This document shows, piece by piece, positions 44,561 to 55,400 of a DNA stretch of 64,000 nucleotides. The notes under the pieces were generated by a model. The model saw nothing but the letters and a program-made list of their open reading frames with translations, had not been told where the DNA came from and did not search any database. Location of the stretch: positions 66,434,100 to 66,498,099 of the forward strand of contig NW_026262712.1 in the NCBI RefSeq assembly GCF_021869535.1, given 5' to 3'. The translations under genes were made by a program, and so were the position numbers. How positions within the stretch are numbered: the stretch's first letter is position 1; every line of letters starts with the position of its first letter. This DNA is from Mytilus californianus (lineage: Eukaryota > Mollusca > Bivalvia > Mytilida > Mytilidae).

Positions 44561-47355
44561 ATGATTTTACGAAATGGAAAGAAAACATTATACAATAATC
44601 CTTCAAGGATATTCACGTGCTCTAAAAACCTCATTCCAAATATTAATTCAACCGCCGTCAATCGAAATTCCCCATCTAAATTTAGCACTTTTTATAATTG
44701 TGTCAAAGATGGCAATGCTGCTACAGTCAGATTATTCAATAAAAATGCACGTGGATATCCACAAATATTTCCGTGTAATGCAAGAAAATGACAAACCTGA
44801 TCCAGATTATCTTCTGATAATACTGTAAGGTCAACAGTGAACGGGAGAGCTTTTTCGCTTTCCTTTTACTGTGACATTACATGAAAAACCCAAAGCCTCA
44901 TTTATCTGGTTACATGAACAAAGCCAAAGTGTGGTATACAATATGGAGGACAAACAGGACGGGAGTTTTTTAAACGAACACATGAACATCTATACCGCTT
45001 CCGAAAACCTAAGAAATTCAAAAGTATAATTTATCAACATTTAGGTAAACACAACCACAATATTAAATTTATTAGATTTCAACCGCTCGAAACGATCCAG
45101 AAACAACAAGGGCAATCACATAAACAATTTGAAGATTCCCGTAGAATTATCGAACTGTCTTGGATTAAACGACTTCAAACAGCTTATCCCTGGGTCTAAA
45201 TGACAATATACTTGGACAAGGGAACATATCTACAACTTCTTCTATCGATATCATGAATATTATGGATAAAAGACAACGAAATAATAGGTCTCATGGCAAA
45301 CGAAATCAACGAATTAAACATCGTATAAATTATACACTTGGTAATCTCCTATCTATATTTAAAAACAATGGTAGGCATCAATTATTATGTAAACTGGGTC
45401 AAATACCAATAAGTAAATTACATGATATTTTCAAGGAGTGTGACACCATCTCTTTCTTCACCCTGCTGTATGAATATTCGCGTATAATTACAGCTTTTTG
45501 CCACCATAGGCTGTTCCCGCGTATCAACAAACCTGAAGATCATAAACGTCATTTCCTAAAAATTAAATATATTAGCAGAGGTATTGATTTTATCAACTTA
45601 TCTAGTATATTTAATGACTCTACCGTTCAAAACTTCATATCTCCCTATTTTGATAACACAGAACCACCTATCATTTCATACACATACAAAAGAACTAGCA
45701 GAAGTTTAATTTTTAATTATACGCCGGTAACATCAGACGTCAAATGAATGTAGAAAATAATACTCCTTTAACTTGAAACTGTGAATCGTCAAAGTTGAGA
45801 TATGTTCCCTATGGCCATGTTATTACGGGGGACCTCAATATCGTCCAGGACAGAGATGTTAAACACTTTTTGAAAAAAAGGACCAAAATATCGTCCTCCA
45901 TCTAAAATAGATTGGAAACAGTGTCGTCAGATCACCAAAGATGCTCTTTCCTCATTTTGTAAAAATTGGTGTAAACGGGAAAAATCTGATAAAAAATCTC
46001 TTGATTCTTATTTAAATAAATGTATGAATGTGGTAGATAATGGAATATCACATTTTGAAAATAATTTAGAAGTAAATAATAGAGTACATAATACGCCTAT
46101 TTCCAGAATAAGAAATAAACTTCAAGAACTTTCAAAGCGGTTTGTGCTTGTACCGACCGACAAAGCAGCCAATAATGTGGTGGTGGTATGCCGTAAATAC
46201 TACACGGACGTTCTTAAGAATGAAATTTAAATTTATCTACATTCAAGTCCATGCGCCCCTTAAAGAGTCATATACTTAACAAACATATCATAACCACATC
46301 ACAGCTTAAGGCTTCTTCTGAACATTTGAAGGTCCCTACTATGTATTGGTTACCTAAACTACACAAAAAACCAGTAAAATAACGTTTCATCTCGGCCTCT
46401 AGTAAGTGTTCTACAGCTAATCTTTCAGTGCTTTTAACAAGTTCCTTAACTACTATCAAAGAGCTTATCATAAACTATTGTAATAAAATATATGAAAATA
46501 GTGGAATTAACTATGTTTGGAGTGTAAAACATTCTTTGGATGTTTTAGATAAATTACGTGCTTTTGATGGTCCTTTTGATTCTGTTGACAGTTTTGACTT
46601 TTCTACTCTTTACACTACACTTCCACACAATCTTATCAAACAAAAATTTGACTATTTAATTAAATGGTCGTTTGGTATATCTGAATGCAAATATATTTGC
46701 TGCAACTCATTTAAATAGATATAAGAAGATGTGGTATGAGTGCCAATGAGACAACTCTCCATCCAAGTCAAAATTTATAAAAGTAAACCATTATAGGTCA
46801 AAGTACGGTCTTCAACACGGAGTCGTGGCTTACACCGATCAGTAAGCTATAAAGGGCCCCAAAAATTACTAGTGTAAAACCATTCAAACGGGAAAACCAA
46901 CGGTCTAATCTATATATAAAACGAGAAACGAGAAACACTTATGAACCACATCAACAACCGACAACTACTGAACATCAGATTCCTGACTAGCCTTGTTCTC
47001 TAATGAGAAAGGTAAATATGCTAGATATACTTACTGGAGGTGTGATGAGATGATTGAAGCTGTTAATTTTCTCCTTGATAATATTTATGTACGTTTCGGC
47101 AGCAAAGTTTAGCGACAGGTTGTAGGTATTCCTATGGACACTAATTGCGCCCCTTTAATAGCAGACTTGTTTTTGTACTGTTATGAATCACAGTTTATGA
47201 CCAAACTCAGTAAAGACCCGTCTAAATTGCATTTAATTGATAAATTCAACAACACTTACCGTTATCTTGATGATATTTTTTCGTTAAATAATCAAGAATT
47301 TTCTCAATATACTGCCGAAATTTACCCAAAGGAACTTACTTTAAATAAATCAAAG
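44561..47355 (+). mobile_element. Penelope-like element (family 1) with N-terminal GIY-YIG domain
   Basis: The most complete family-1 copy. After an N-terminal piece (MILRNGKKTLYNNPSR) it has a GIY-YIG nuclease region at 44927-45199: CGIQYGGQTGREFFKR with THEHLYRF, later ELSWIKRLQTAYP, then after a one-base shift GLNDNIL. A long linker is open at 45253-45747. RT blocks follow: GHVITGDLNIVQDRDVKHFL, FVLVPTDKAANNVVVV, MYWLPKLHKKPVK (46340-46380), SFDFSTLYTTLPHN, then after an insertion (46717-46990) GIPMDTNCAPLIADLF and YRYLDDIFSLNN. It stops at KELTLNK, where another repeat begins (47356). The nuclease-before-RT order is the permuted arrangement reported for the Chlamys/Naiad/Hydra group of Penelope-like elements, unlike canonical Penelope (nuclease C-terminal). 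GTNCAP is DTNCAP here. Several shifts and stops; inactive. Confidence 0.85.
46717..46990 (-). repeat. Penelope-like 3'-UTR module inserted in the RT
   Basis: Reverse-oriented, 5'-truncated copy (AGATATAAGAAGATGTGG ... GATTCCTGACTAG) of the module at 26.98 kb. Removing it restores the RT frame across the site (ACTCATTTAAAT|CCTTGTTCTC, reading SFKSLFSNEKGK). No target duplication is apparent. Confidence 0.8.
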
Positions 47356-48118
47356 GAGTAGGTCCGGTAAGGGCCGATTTTGGCCTCAAAATTCAGGTTC
47401 ATCTGATAAAAGATTTTGGACACTTTTTAAACACTTAAGTGTCTACTTTAGTCGATTCAATTAGTTTATGTGAAAGTTTTGAACTGATTTAGTCATTATT
47501 GTAGCACAAATTCAAGCTTAAATATGAAAAATCCTTTAAATATGCCATAATATGTCACTTTTCAGATGGTTTTTGTCAAAAATGAAAGTGGCCGCATCCG
47601 TGTTCATTCTCAACCTTTATATATGTTATGTATTATCATCAAATACAACTTACATTTAAATATTAAGAATGAACACAAATGCGGCCACTTCCATTTCAGA
47701 CGGAAACGGATTGATAATTTAGTCTTAGATGCATGATTTTTTTATTAGTTGTTAGTTGCTTGGAACTAGCTCTCAGTAACTGCGAGTACTCTCAGATCTG
47801 TACTTAGTGTCATTTTGTTGTTTGGATGTACAAGTACCCGGCCACGTCCACTTGTATTTGTAGTATTTGTATTTTATCCATCTGATGAGTTAAGCCTCTT
47901 TCAACTGATTTTTATAGTTCGTTCTTATGTTGTACTGTTACACCACTGTCCCAGGTTAGGGGGAGGGTTGGGATCCCGCTAACATGTTTAACCCCGCCAC
48001 ATTCTGTATGTATGTGCCTGTCCCAAGTCAGGAGCCTGTAATTCAGTGGTTGTCGTTTGTTTATGTGTTATATATTTGTTTTTGTTCATTTTCTGTACAT
48101 AAATTAGGCCGTTAGTTT
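47356..48118 (+). repeat. Dispersed repeat with internal hairpin and Penelope 3'-UTR module
   Basis: Starts GTAGGTCCGGTAAGGGCCGATTTTGG. It contains an imperfect inverted repeat (47577-47609 with 47664-47696, built on AAGTGGCCGCAT...TGTTCATTCT). From about 47735 it runs into the module ending AAATTAGGCCGTTAGTTT (3'-truncated relative to 26983-27358). It abuts the truncated RT of the Penelope-like element. Confidence 0.65.
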
Positions 48119-49311
48119 GGTTTTAAGTAATGTGTATTTCCAATGTTAAAAATAGAGAATAAAAATCAATGTACACAAATAATGAAACATGAAGAGAGTT
48201 TATATGTTTTTATTTAAAACGTTTAAAGCTCAAAATTGTTGAATAACAAACGTATGTATGCAAAAGTTTGTACCCAGTTCATTATAAGCTTATTTTTTTT
48301 TTGCACGAGAAAAAAATTCAAGGTAATGCGATGAACAGATCAATCTTTTATTCTTCAATCTGTGACTTTTTTTAATGTCGTAAATAAAAATGTATATTCG
48401 AAATCGTAAATGATTTGCACATATCTCTTTTGTTATAATTTATGAATGAATAATTATAACAGTTAGTACAGATATTGGAATATGCAGCTGCATTTCTCTT
48501 TATATGACAATAGAAACAGATTTATGAAAACACAATACATTTTTATACTTTCTTTAGTTATTCTATTTATTAGAGTTATTGCAACTCTTGAACTTAAATC
48601 AGCATTTTATTAGCTAAAAAGAATAAAACAATAATTTAAAAGTGTTTCTTTCCATATGATTACTGATCACGGGTGTGCTGGCATAAATATGTTTCTATAG
48701 TCATTTAAAGATTGATCTGTTTAAAGCATTAACTTGAATTTCTTTCCTGTGCGACTTTATCTGATCTTCTTATCTAAAACAAAATAATCTTATAATGAAT
48801 TGTGTACATCCTTTTGCATTCATACTTGTTTTATCCAACAGTTTTGTGCTTTAAACGTATTGAAACTAAATCAAATAACATATAAACTCCCTTCATATCC
48901 TATAATTTGTTTACTTTGAGGCTTTTTTTCTAATTCTAACATTAAAAATGTACATTACTAAAAATTAAAAAATATGGGCCAAATAAAATACTTTAAAGTA
49001 ATATGAAACTTCAAATTAAAAAAAGAATATTGATGCATATGTTTTTTTATAACTACATGGCTAGTTTTTATTATAAAACTAATGAACATATACTTTTTTC
49101 TGAATAAAATTCTTTAATTTGTCCAAATTTAGAAACATATGCAGCCTCAAAATCTGCAACACAGAAAACTAGGAGAGGTGTTTGAGAAAACAGAGCAGTG
49201 ACAACGTCTGCTTCTGCTTGCTTGAAATAGATTATGATCTGGTTCCGTCCTTGTTATAGATTATTTGGTACAAAAATTTCTCTAAAAAGAAATTTTGATA
49301 CTTGAACTTAC
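48119..49311. other. No recognisable gene
   Basis: AT-rich with poly-T runs. From 49300 the minus-strand donor of the candidate exon at 49.3 kb begins. Confidence 0.4.
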
Positions 49312-49357
49312 CTTGATCGTTTTTCTGCGCTTCAAAACCGCCACCCGTGTCAAACAT
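49312..49357 (-). CDS. Candidate first coding exon, product unknown
   Basis: Minus-strand ATG at 49355-49357, then MFDTGGGFEAQKNDQ, then CAAG|GTAAGT (exon end 49312), inside an unusually GC-rich patch (about 49310-49440). A TATA-like TTTATATTTG lies near 49548-49557 on the same strand. That combination suggests a 5' end of a host gene whose next exon is out of reach or unrecognised. Only 15 codons, so weak. Confidence 0.25.
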
Positions 49358-49359
49358 AG

Positions 49360-50805
49360 CCGACACCCCACATGTTGCGTTCTACGCGGTGATCAAGGAA
49401 AACCTTCATGTTGTTGGTGTGTGGGAAACTGAGCGTGAAAATCTGTATTGACGTTATCAAAATTATTTGCATAAGAATTAAACTTTAACCTTAAAGATAA
49501 TAATGCAGTATCGTGTCACAGAATCGGGATAGTCGAAAGTGTCAAATATAAACCCTGTCCAATTATCATTCGACTTGACTCTTGGAATTTAAAAATGTAA
49601 GTACTAACTAGCAAACTAAATTAAAAGGTTATTATGATTATGATTAAGTTTTTGTTAATCATGATCAGGATCTGAAGACCATACGTTTTAAAATTTTGCC
49701 ATTTTTTTTAAAACCTTGAACTTTGTTAATAAGCTCCAACAAGGAAAGGCAAAAGAATATGTTTGCTACGAAACAATAAACAGGAGGTATTTGGAAACCC
49801 TGATGATTTTTTTAAGCATGTTATCGAAAGTGTAATAAAACACTGACTTTGGATTACTAGACCATGGGGTTACCTGGAAGGCAGCGACATTTTAGACATG
49901 TAAATACATAAAGTCCCGGATTTTACAAAGATATTGTAATTTGCTATTGTGTTCGAATACATCCTGTGAAAATAATTTAGATGTAAATAGTTATGTTTCA
50001 TTGATATGTGATCAATCCAGCAATCAAAGTGTTTTAATTCCGTAAGTTAATTCAAGTCCAATTAAAAATGCATACGCTAAACGAGTGTTATATTAAAATT
50101 AAAATTCCTGGATTTGGAAAATATGTGCATAAAAATATTTGATATATTGAGCCTAAGCTTGACAACTTGGACAAAGATGATTTCTCAAATTTTGTAAAGT
50201 TAACACCTTTAAACAGGTCCAAAGCATAAATCTGTTTGCATGGTTGTCTCTGTTAAAGAGTTTGTATATCGAATATTTAAGTTCTTGTATGACTTTCTGT
50301 TTTAATTTGTGCATGTTATATACTCTTAGAAAGCATTGTTTATACCTCCATTTACATTTTCGATAATATCGAAGCTGAGCTTTTGAAATATACAGTCAAC
50401 AAAACCTGATAGGTCTGCCTTTAAGACAACTTTAAAGCGCATTCAAGAAACAGAATTTCTTTGTTAATATGAATCAACATGTTAGTGACTTTTTCAACTT
50501 CACAATGAAAACTAAACATAATTTTGAATTTTTATACTTAGACGCATTGGATATTTGTACTCAAGGTACAAGTCTAGGTAGACCTGTAAAACAAATATGG
50601 AAATACATTATTACTGTTATGTAAAGATTTAAACTTATTGATTGCAGAAAACAGGTTGTTCGAAAATGAAAATATTTGCGCACTCACTTGTAAAGAATCC
50701 ACTTTAATCAACTATTGTATTATGTCTCCTGAATTATTTACAAATGCTATGGATTTCAAAATTGTTTCTTATGATTCAATCTTGCGATAGGTCGATGCCA
50801 CTGCA
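49360..50805. other. No recognisable gene
   Basis: Apart from the GC-richer patch up to 49440, AT-rich DNA with no open frame of note. Confidence 0.4.
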
Positions 50806-50995
50806 GGTGGAGTTTTTATTCCCCGAGGGTATCACCAGCCCGGTAGTCAGCACTTCTGTGTTGACATGAATTATCATCGATATGATCATAATTATAAATT
50901 AACTGTTTACAAAACTTTGAATTTTTGAAATACTAAGGCTTTTCTACCTCAGGAATAGATTACCTTAGCTGTATTTGGCTACACTTTTAGCAATC
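50806..50995 (-). repeat. Retrozyme-like unit, left part
   Basis: The minus strand gives CTGACTACCGGGCTGGTGAT, then ACCCTCGGGGAATAAAAACT (hammerhead-like motif with GAAA replaced), ATTCATGTCAACACAGAAG, and AGCCTTAGTATTTCAAAAAT. The sequence breaks at CTTTTAG (50988-50994). The continuation is found from about 52213, beyond the Penelope-like insertion. Confidence 0.65.
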
Positions 50996-51009
50996 AAAGC
51001 CGGGCTCTA

Positions 51010-52212
51010 AAGTTATTGTGAAACTGCCTATTCTAGAGGTGGCGTGAATCAGATGTGGATACTAAAAAATTCCAAAAATCTTTTAGAGTACATACAATCT
51101 AAGACTCTCTCATCTTGCAATAGTATTAAAACATTTCACTTTTCTACACTTTCCACAAGTATTCCCCATTCCAAACTACAAGACAAATTGAAAGAGTTGG
51201 TATTACTTTGTTTCATTAAAACGAATGGCAAACGTAGATATAATTATCTTGTCTTGGGGAGGGATAAATCCTACTTTGTAAAGAATCAGTCTGATTCAAG
51301 CAAACAATTCTCTTTAACAGACTGTCGGAATTCCAATGGGAACCAATTGTGCCCCTCTTCTTGCCGACTTGTTTATTTATTATTATGAGGCTGACTTCAT
51401 ACAGGAACTTCTTAGGAAGAAAGATAAGAAGTTAGCAATATCCTTTAACTTTACGTTCCGCTATAAAGATGATGTTCTCTCACTAAATAATACAAAATTT
51501 GGTGACTATGTTGAACGAATCTATCCCATCGAACTAGAGATAAAGGATACTACAGATACAGTTAAGTCTGCCTCATATCTTGACTCACATCTAGAAATTG
51601 ACAATGATGGTCGGTTGAAAACAAATTTTACGACAAAAGAGATGATTTCAGCTTCCCAATTGTGAACTTTCCATTTCTATGTTGCAACATTCCAGCAGCG
51701 CCGGCATACGGAGTATATATCTCCCAATTGATACGATATTCCTGGGCTTGTATTTCCTATCATGATTTCCTTGATAGAAGATTGCTGCTCACAAGGAAGC
51801 TATTAAACCAAGAGTTCCAAATGGTGAAGTTGAAATCATCCCTTCGTAAATTTTACGGACGCCATCACGAGTTGGTTGACCGTTATGGAATTACCGTTTC
51901 ACAGATGATATCGGATATGTTCCTTATGTCGTAACTACAATACCCTTCCCTTTTCACGAATGTGACCTACCGAATAAGACTATTTACCGGATTTGTAATA
52001 ACATAAGCAACACGACGGGTGCCACATGTGGAGCAGGATCTGCTTACTCTTCCAGAGCACCTAAGATCACCCCCAGTTTTTTGTGGGGTTCGTGTTGCTT
52101 AGTCTTTAGTTTTCTATGTTGTGTCATCTGTACTATTATTTGTCTGTTTGCCTTTTTGTTTTTGGCCATGGCGTTGTCAGTTTGTTTTCGATCTATGAGT
52201 TTGACTTCCCTC
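51010..52212 (+). mobile_element. Penelope-like element (family 2), 5'-truncated
   Basis: Starts inside the RT fingers (NQMWILKNSKNLLEYIQ; IKTFHFSTLSTSIPHSKL). After a small deletion come GTNCAPLLADLFIYYYEADF (51339-51398), catalytic RYKDDV (51460-51478), SYLDSHLEIDNDGRLKT, a one-base shift near 51625, then AYGVYISQLIRYS and RKFYGRHHELVDRYG, with a stop at 51932-51934. Lys in the YxDD box is unusual beside the YIDD and YLDD of its relatives. A 3' UTR of about 280 bases (CAACACGACGGGTGCCACAT ... CCATGGCGTTGTCAG) follows. It sits inside a retrozyme-like repeat. No nuclease domain remains. Confidence 0.85.
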
Positions 52213-52550
52213 TTTTAGGAATTTTGGTCCTCAATACTCTTCAACTTCGTACTTTATTTGGCCTTTTTAACTTATCAACAATATGGTCATAATTATAATT
52301 TAACTGTTTACAAAACTTTGAATTTTTGAAATACTAAGGCTTTTCTACCTCAGGAATAGATTACCTTAGCTGTATTTGGCTAAACTTTTAGGAATGTTTG
52401 GTCCTCAACGCTCTTCAACTTCGAACTTTATTTGGCCTTTTTAACTTTTTGTGTATTCGAGCGTCACTTATGAGTCTTTTGTAGACGAAACGCGAGTCTA
52501 TCGCAAATACAACATTTCAATCCTGATATCTATGATGAGTTTCTTTATAA
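52213..52550 (-). repeat. Retrozyme-like unit, right part plus second partial unit
   Basis: The minus-strand consensus blocks AAGTTGAAGAG, CCAAATACAGCTAAGGTAATC and AAGCCTTAGTATTTC occur, and AGTTGAAGAGC occurs twice (about 52243 and 52416), so remains of two tandem units are present. The plus strand at 52461-52500 carries a hammerhead-like core (listed separately). Confidence 0.65.
52461..52506 (+). ncRNA. Degenerate hammerhead-like core
   Basis: GAGCGTCA then CTTATGA (52467-52473; G5 changed), a stem II of GTCTTTTGTAGAC, then GAAA (52487-52490) and CGCGAGTCTATCGC. The G5 change would be expected to abolish cleavage. Confidence 0.5.
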
Positions 52551-52639
52551 GTATTTCATTTGTTGAGTTCATGTCATATTTATTGTTTTTATTTCGACTT
52601 AAGACATCGTAACTATTACGACTATCATAAGACACATAG

Positions 52640-52930
52640 TATATATCCCAACTTTAGGACTAAATTTATGACATATCTTATTTTAGAAGATTTTCGTTTA
52701 CCTGCCTTAGGACTAAGCTGTGTTCTAAGACCATCCTTAGACACGTCCTAGTCCAAGGACAGCTTCGTCCGTGTCAATGAAAGGATCCTAGGATATGTCC
52801 TAAGATATATCTTATTACATTATTTTGGATGGTCCTAGGATGTGTCTGAGACATATCTTGGGATGTAAAACAAAGCTATCTTAGGACTTACCTAACTACA
52901 GTTGTCCTAGGACCATTCTAACATATTTAT
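52640..52930. repeat. Cluster of palindromic TCCTAGGA-like words
   Basis: About a dozen words of the types CTTAGGAC, GTCCTAGG, GTCCTAAG and ACATATCTT occur on both strands within 290 bases, e.g. GATCCTAGGATATGTCCTAAG near 52773. Interleaved direct and inverted copies suggest a foldback-type element. Confidence 0.55.
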
Positions 52931-53879
52931 TTAATTGATAAAATAATGTAGAGAGGTGAATGACATTTATTTTATTGTATTTCAGTATAAATGTAAAGGG
53001 AGAGAAGATACAACTTTTAGGACAAAATATTAACGCAAAATAAATTTGTTATCGTAATACTAAAAGATACATTATTATTTTGATAAAAAAAAATGAATTT
53101 CATACGACAATTAAACTGAATAGTCACAAAACTGTGAAATATTCGTGCTACAATTTTAGCTATAAAAACTTAAGTTTGGCCTTATGTCCACTCGATTTCA
53201 TTACATGTGCTGAATCAGCCTTTTTTCAAAAATAATACAAAGAAGTCCATTTATTTTTCTGAAACCGAAATTCAAATATTTTCCACATTTAAATTATTAT
53301 TGTACCATTCGTTTAGATGCAAACATTTTGCTAAAGATGATAGAATTCTTAAGCTTCAAAAAAGGTCAAGAAAAGCGTGATAATATGACATTGTCACTCG
53401 TACTATTGAGAGAGCTACGATTGATGTCCATTTCGTATGATTTTGTATATAGAAAAGCAATTTTAGTTTTAAATCACTTCACCAAATGCCTCCAAAATAT
53501 CTCAACTTATAGAGAGATTTCTTCCGGAATTTTGACAATGTAGTCAAGGAAGTCTTGTTCCCTTTCACGACAACAAAAAAGACACCTGCTATCCACATGA
53601 AAGAAAAAGGAATGAAATGTTCACGTTTTGTTACAAAAATCTGGTGTTGCTAAAAAAAATTGTTAATTCTGTACATGTTAATAACTGTAGACTTAGAGGG
53701 TTTATCAGTTGTTTTCTCACTTTTCGCAGTGTAGAGCATATTAATGCTCACATTTTCAGAACATATTTTTTTAGATATTTCTATTAGTATCCGCATACAT
53801 CACTTTTCTAAAAAAAAAAAAGCACCTCTAAATATAAAAAGTGAATGACAAAAAAAACGTTTATAGAGTGACAATGTTA
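52931..53879. other. No recognisable gene
   Basis: AT-rich. The ORF at 53328-53543 lacks any supporting feature. Confidence 0.4.
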
Positions 53880-53955
53880 ACAGCACAAAATGATCAGCAA
53901 TACAAGATCAGCATAACATATTTTTGATCATGAATTATATTCTAGACTATTGTGT
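53880..53955 (+). repeat. Dispersed repeat (25.5-26.0 kb family), left part
   Basis: ATGATCAGCAATACAAGATCAG ... matches the family at 25.9 kb. Interrupted at TTAA (53956) and resumed at 57519. Confidence 0.6.
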
Positions 53956-54331
53956 TTAAAGAGGTACTAAACACACATAACAAGTGTTTCTTATAAAAAA
54001 AAGTTCGAAATAATTGATAAAAAATGCAACAAAATGCAATTGGGTCTACTAATTACAGCGATAATAGCGTGTAAAGGTCAACTATTTTTACCTTAAGAAA
54101 ATCCAATCAAAACTACTTCCAGAAACAGCACTAAACCCAAATCTACGCACTGCATTAGCTAAACGTTGTTTAATAATGAACTTTCTCAATGTTGTTGATT
54201 AAAATCACTGCTAATGAATTTCGCTACCCCTTCAAGGCTCATTCTTTATTATGACCAATTTGTCAAAAGGAACAAAATATGTTTCAGAAGGGTAGTGTAT
54301 GTATAATGTGTTTCAATAAAAAAAAATGGAG

Positions 54332-54352
54332 GGATGGGGTTGGGGTTGGGGT
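54332..54352 (+). other. G-quadruplex-like run
   Basis: GGGAT, GGGGTT, GGGGTT, GGGG: four G-runs with two-base loops, the canonical quadruplex pattern. Confidence 0.6.
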
Positions 54353-55139
54353 AATTCAAAATTGAGTGTTGAACTGAAAACAATGTTCCTAAATGTAGGA
54401 AAGAGACAAATTGATGGTCAATTTATTATAAAAAGCTATTAATTAAAAAACATTATTGAGTCGAGAAATAATATTGTTTATATTTACAATTACGTAAAAT
54501 TGTATAGCATCATGACAAAATATGACGGAAGGGGCTTCTGTTCCATGTAACAAAAATTGCAAGTTAAAAACCGGGTATTTAGTTACAATAGCTGTTTAAT
54601 AATGTTAATTATCAAACTATAAAGCTTATCATTTTATAAACAACAGGTGGCATTTCTGCATGGCCAAGTTGTTAATTACCATAGTAGAGGAATAATAGCT
54701 ACTGTTTACCCTGTTTGATTTTTATCACCTTATAGGATGTTTACTTATCAGTAGGTGTCAAAGAACGGACTGTTTTACCATGATCAAACGGTGTTCGAGA
54801 GGAATAATATTTTTCTTGTTTGGTTATTTAATTATCATTGCTTAAAGTTCAAATGAAAGAACAGGTCAATATTTTAAGGCAGTACGGTATATTTTTTTTT
54901 ATTTAGAAAAAAATTTGTTGTGATCATAACTTTAGGATTAAGGACACAAGTAATTTAGGAATGCACACCCCTTTTTCTAAAGATTTTTTTCATTAGTTTT
55001 TGTTGTAGTTTTAAATGCTCTTAGATATTTTAACTTTTTTGATAATTTTATTGCTTTTATATTTCTACGATATAGGTTTTCTATCTTATTTTCTAATAAC
55101 AAACAAAATTAATATATACATATAAATAAAGACAACAGT

Positions 55140-55400
55140 AGTATACCACTGTTCAAAAGTCATAAATCGATTGAAAGAAAACAAATATGGGTAACAAACT
55201 AAAACAGAGGGAAACACATCAACTATAAGAGAAAAACAACGAAACAACAGAACACTGAAGTGCAACAAAAACAAACGACAATGCAACAACCATAAAAACG
55301 AACTATTAGATAACAACTGCCATATTCCAGACTTGGTAGAGGACATTTTTAGAAAAAATGGTGGGTTGAACCTGGTTTTGTAGCTAGCCAAACCTCACAT
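55140..55400 (+). repeat. Dispersed repeat M inside the TTAA element
   Basis: ACAACTGCCATATTCCAGAC and GGTGGGTTGAACCTGGTTTT blocks; same family as 33.4, 43.2 and 62.0 kb. The minus-strand ORFs here are its antisense. Confidence 0.65.

Noticed and set aside
47884-47925. CTGATGAG in the dispersed repeat as a hammerhead
   Set aside because: No GAAA follows at a usable distance and no stem II; only the first core string matches.
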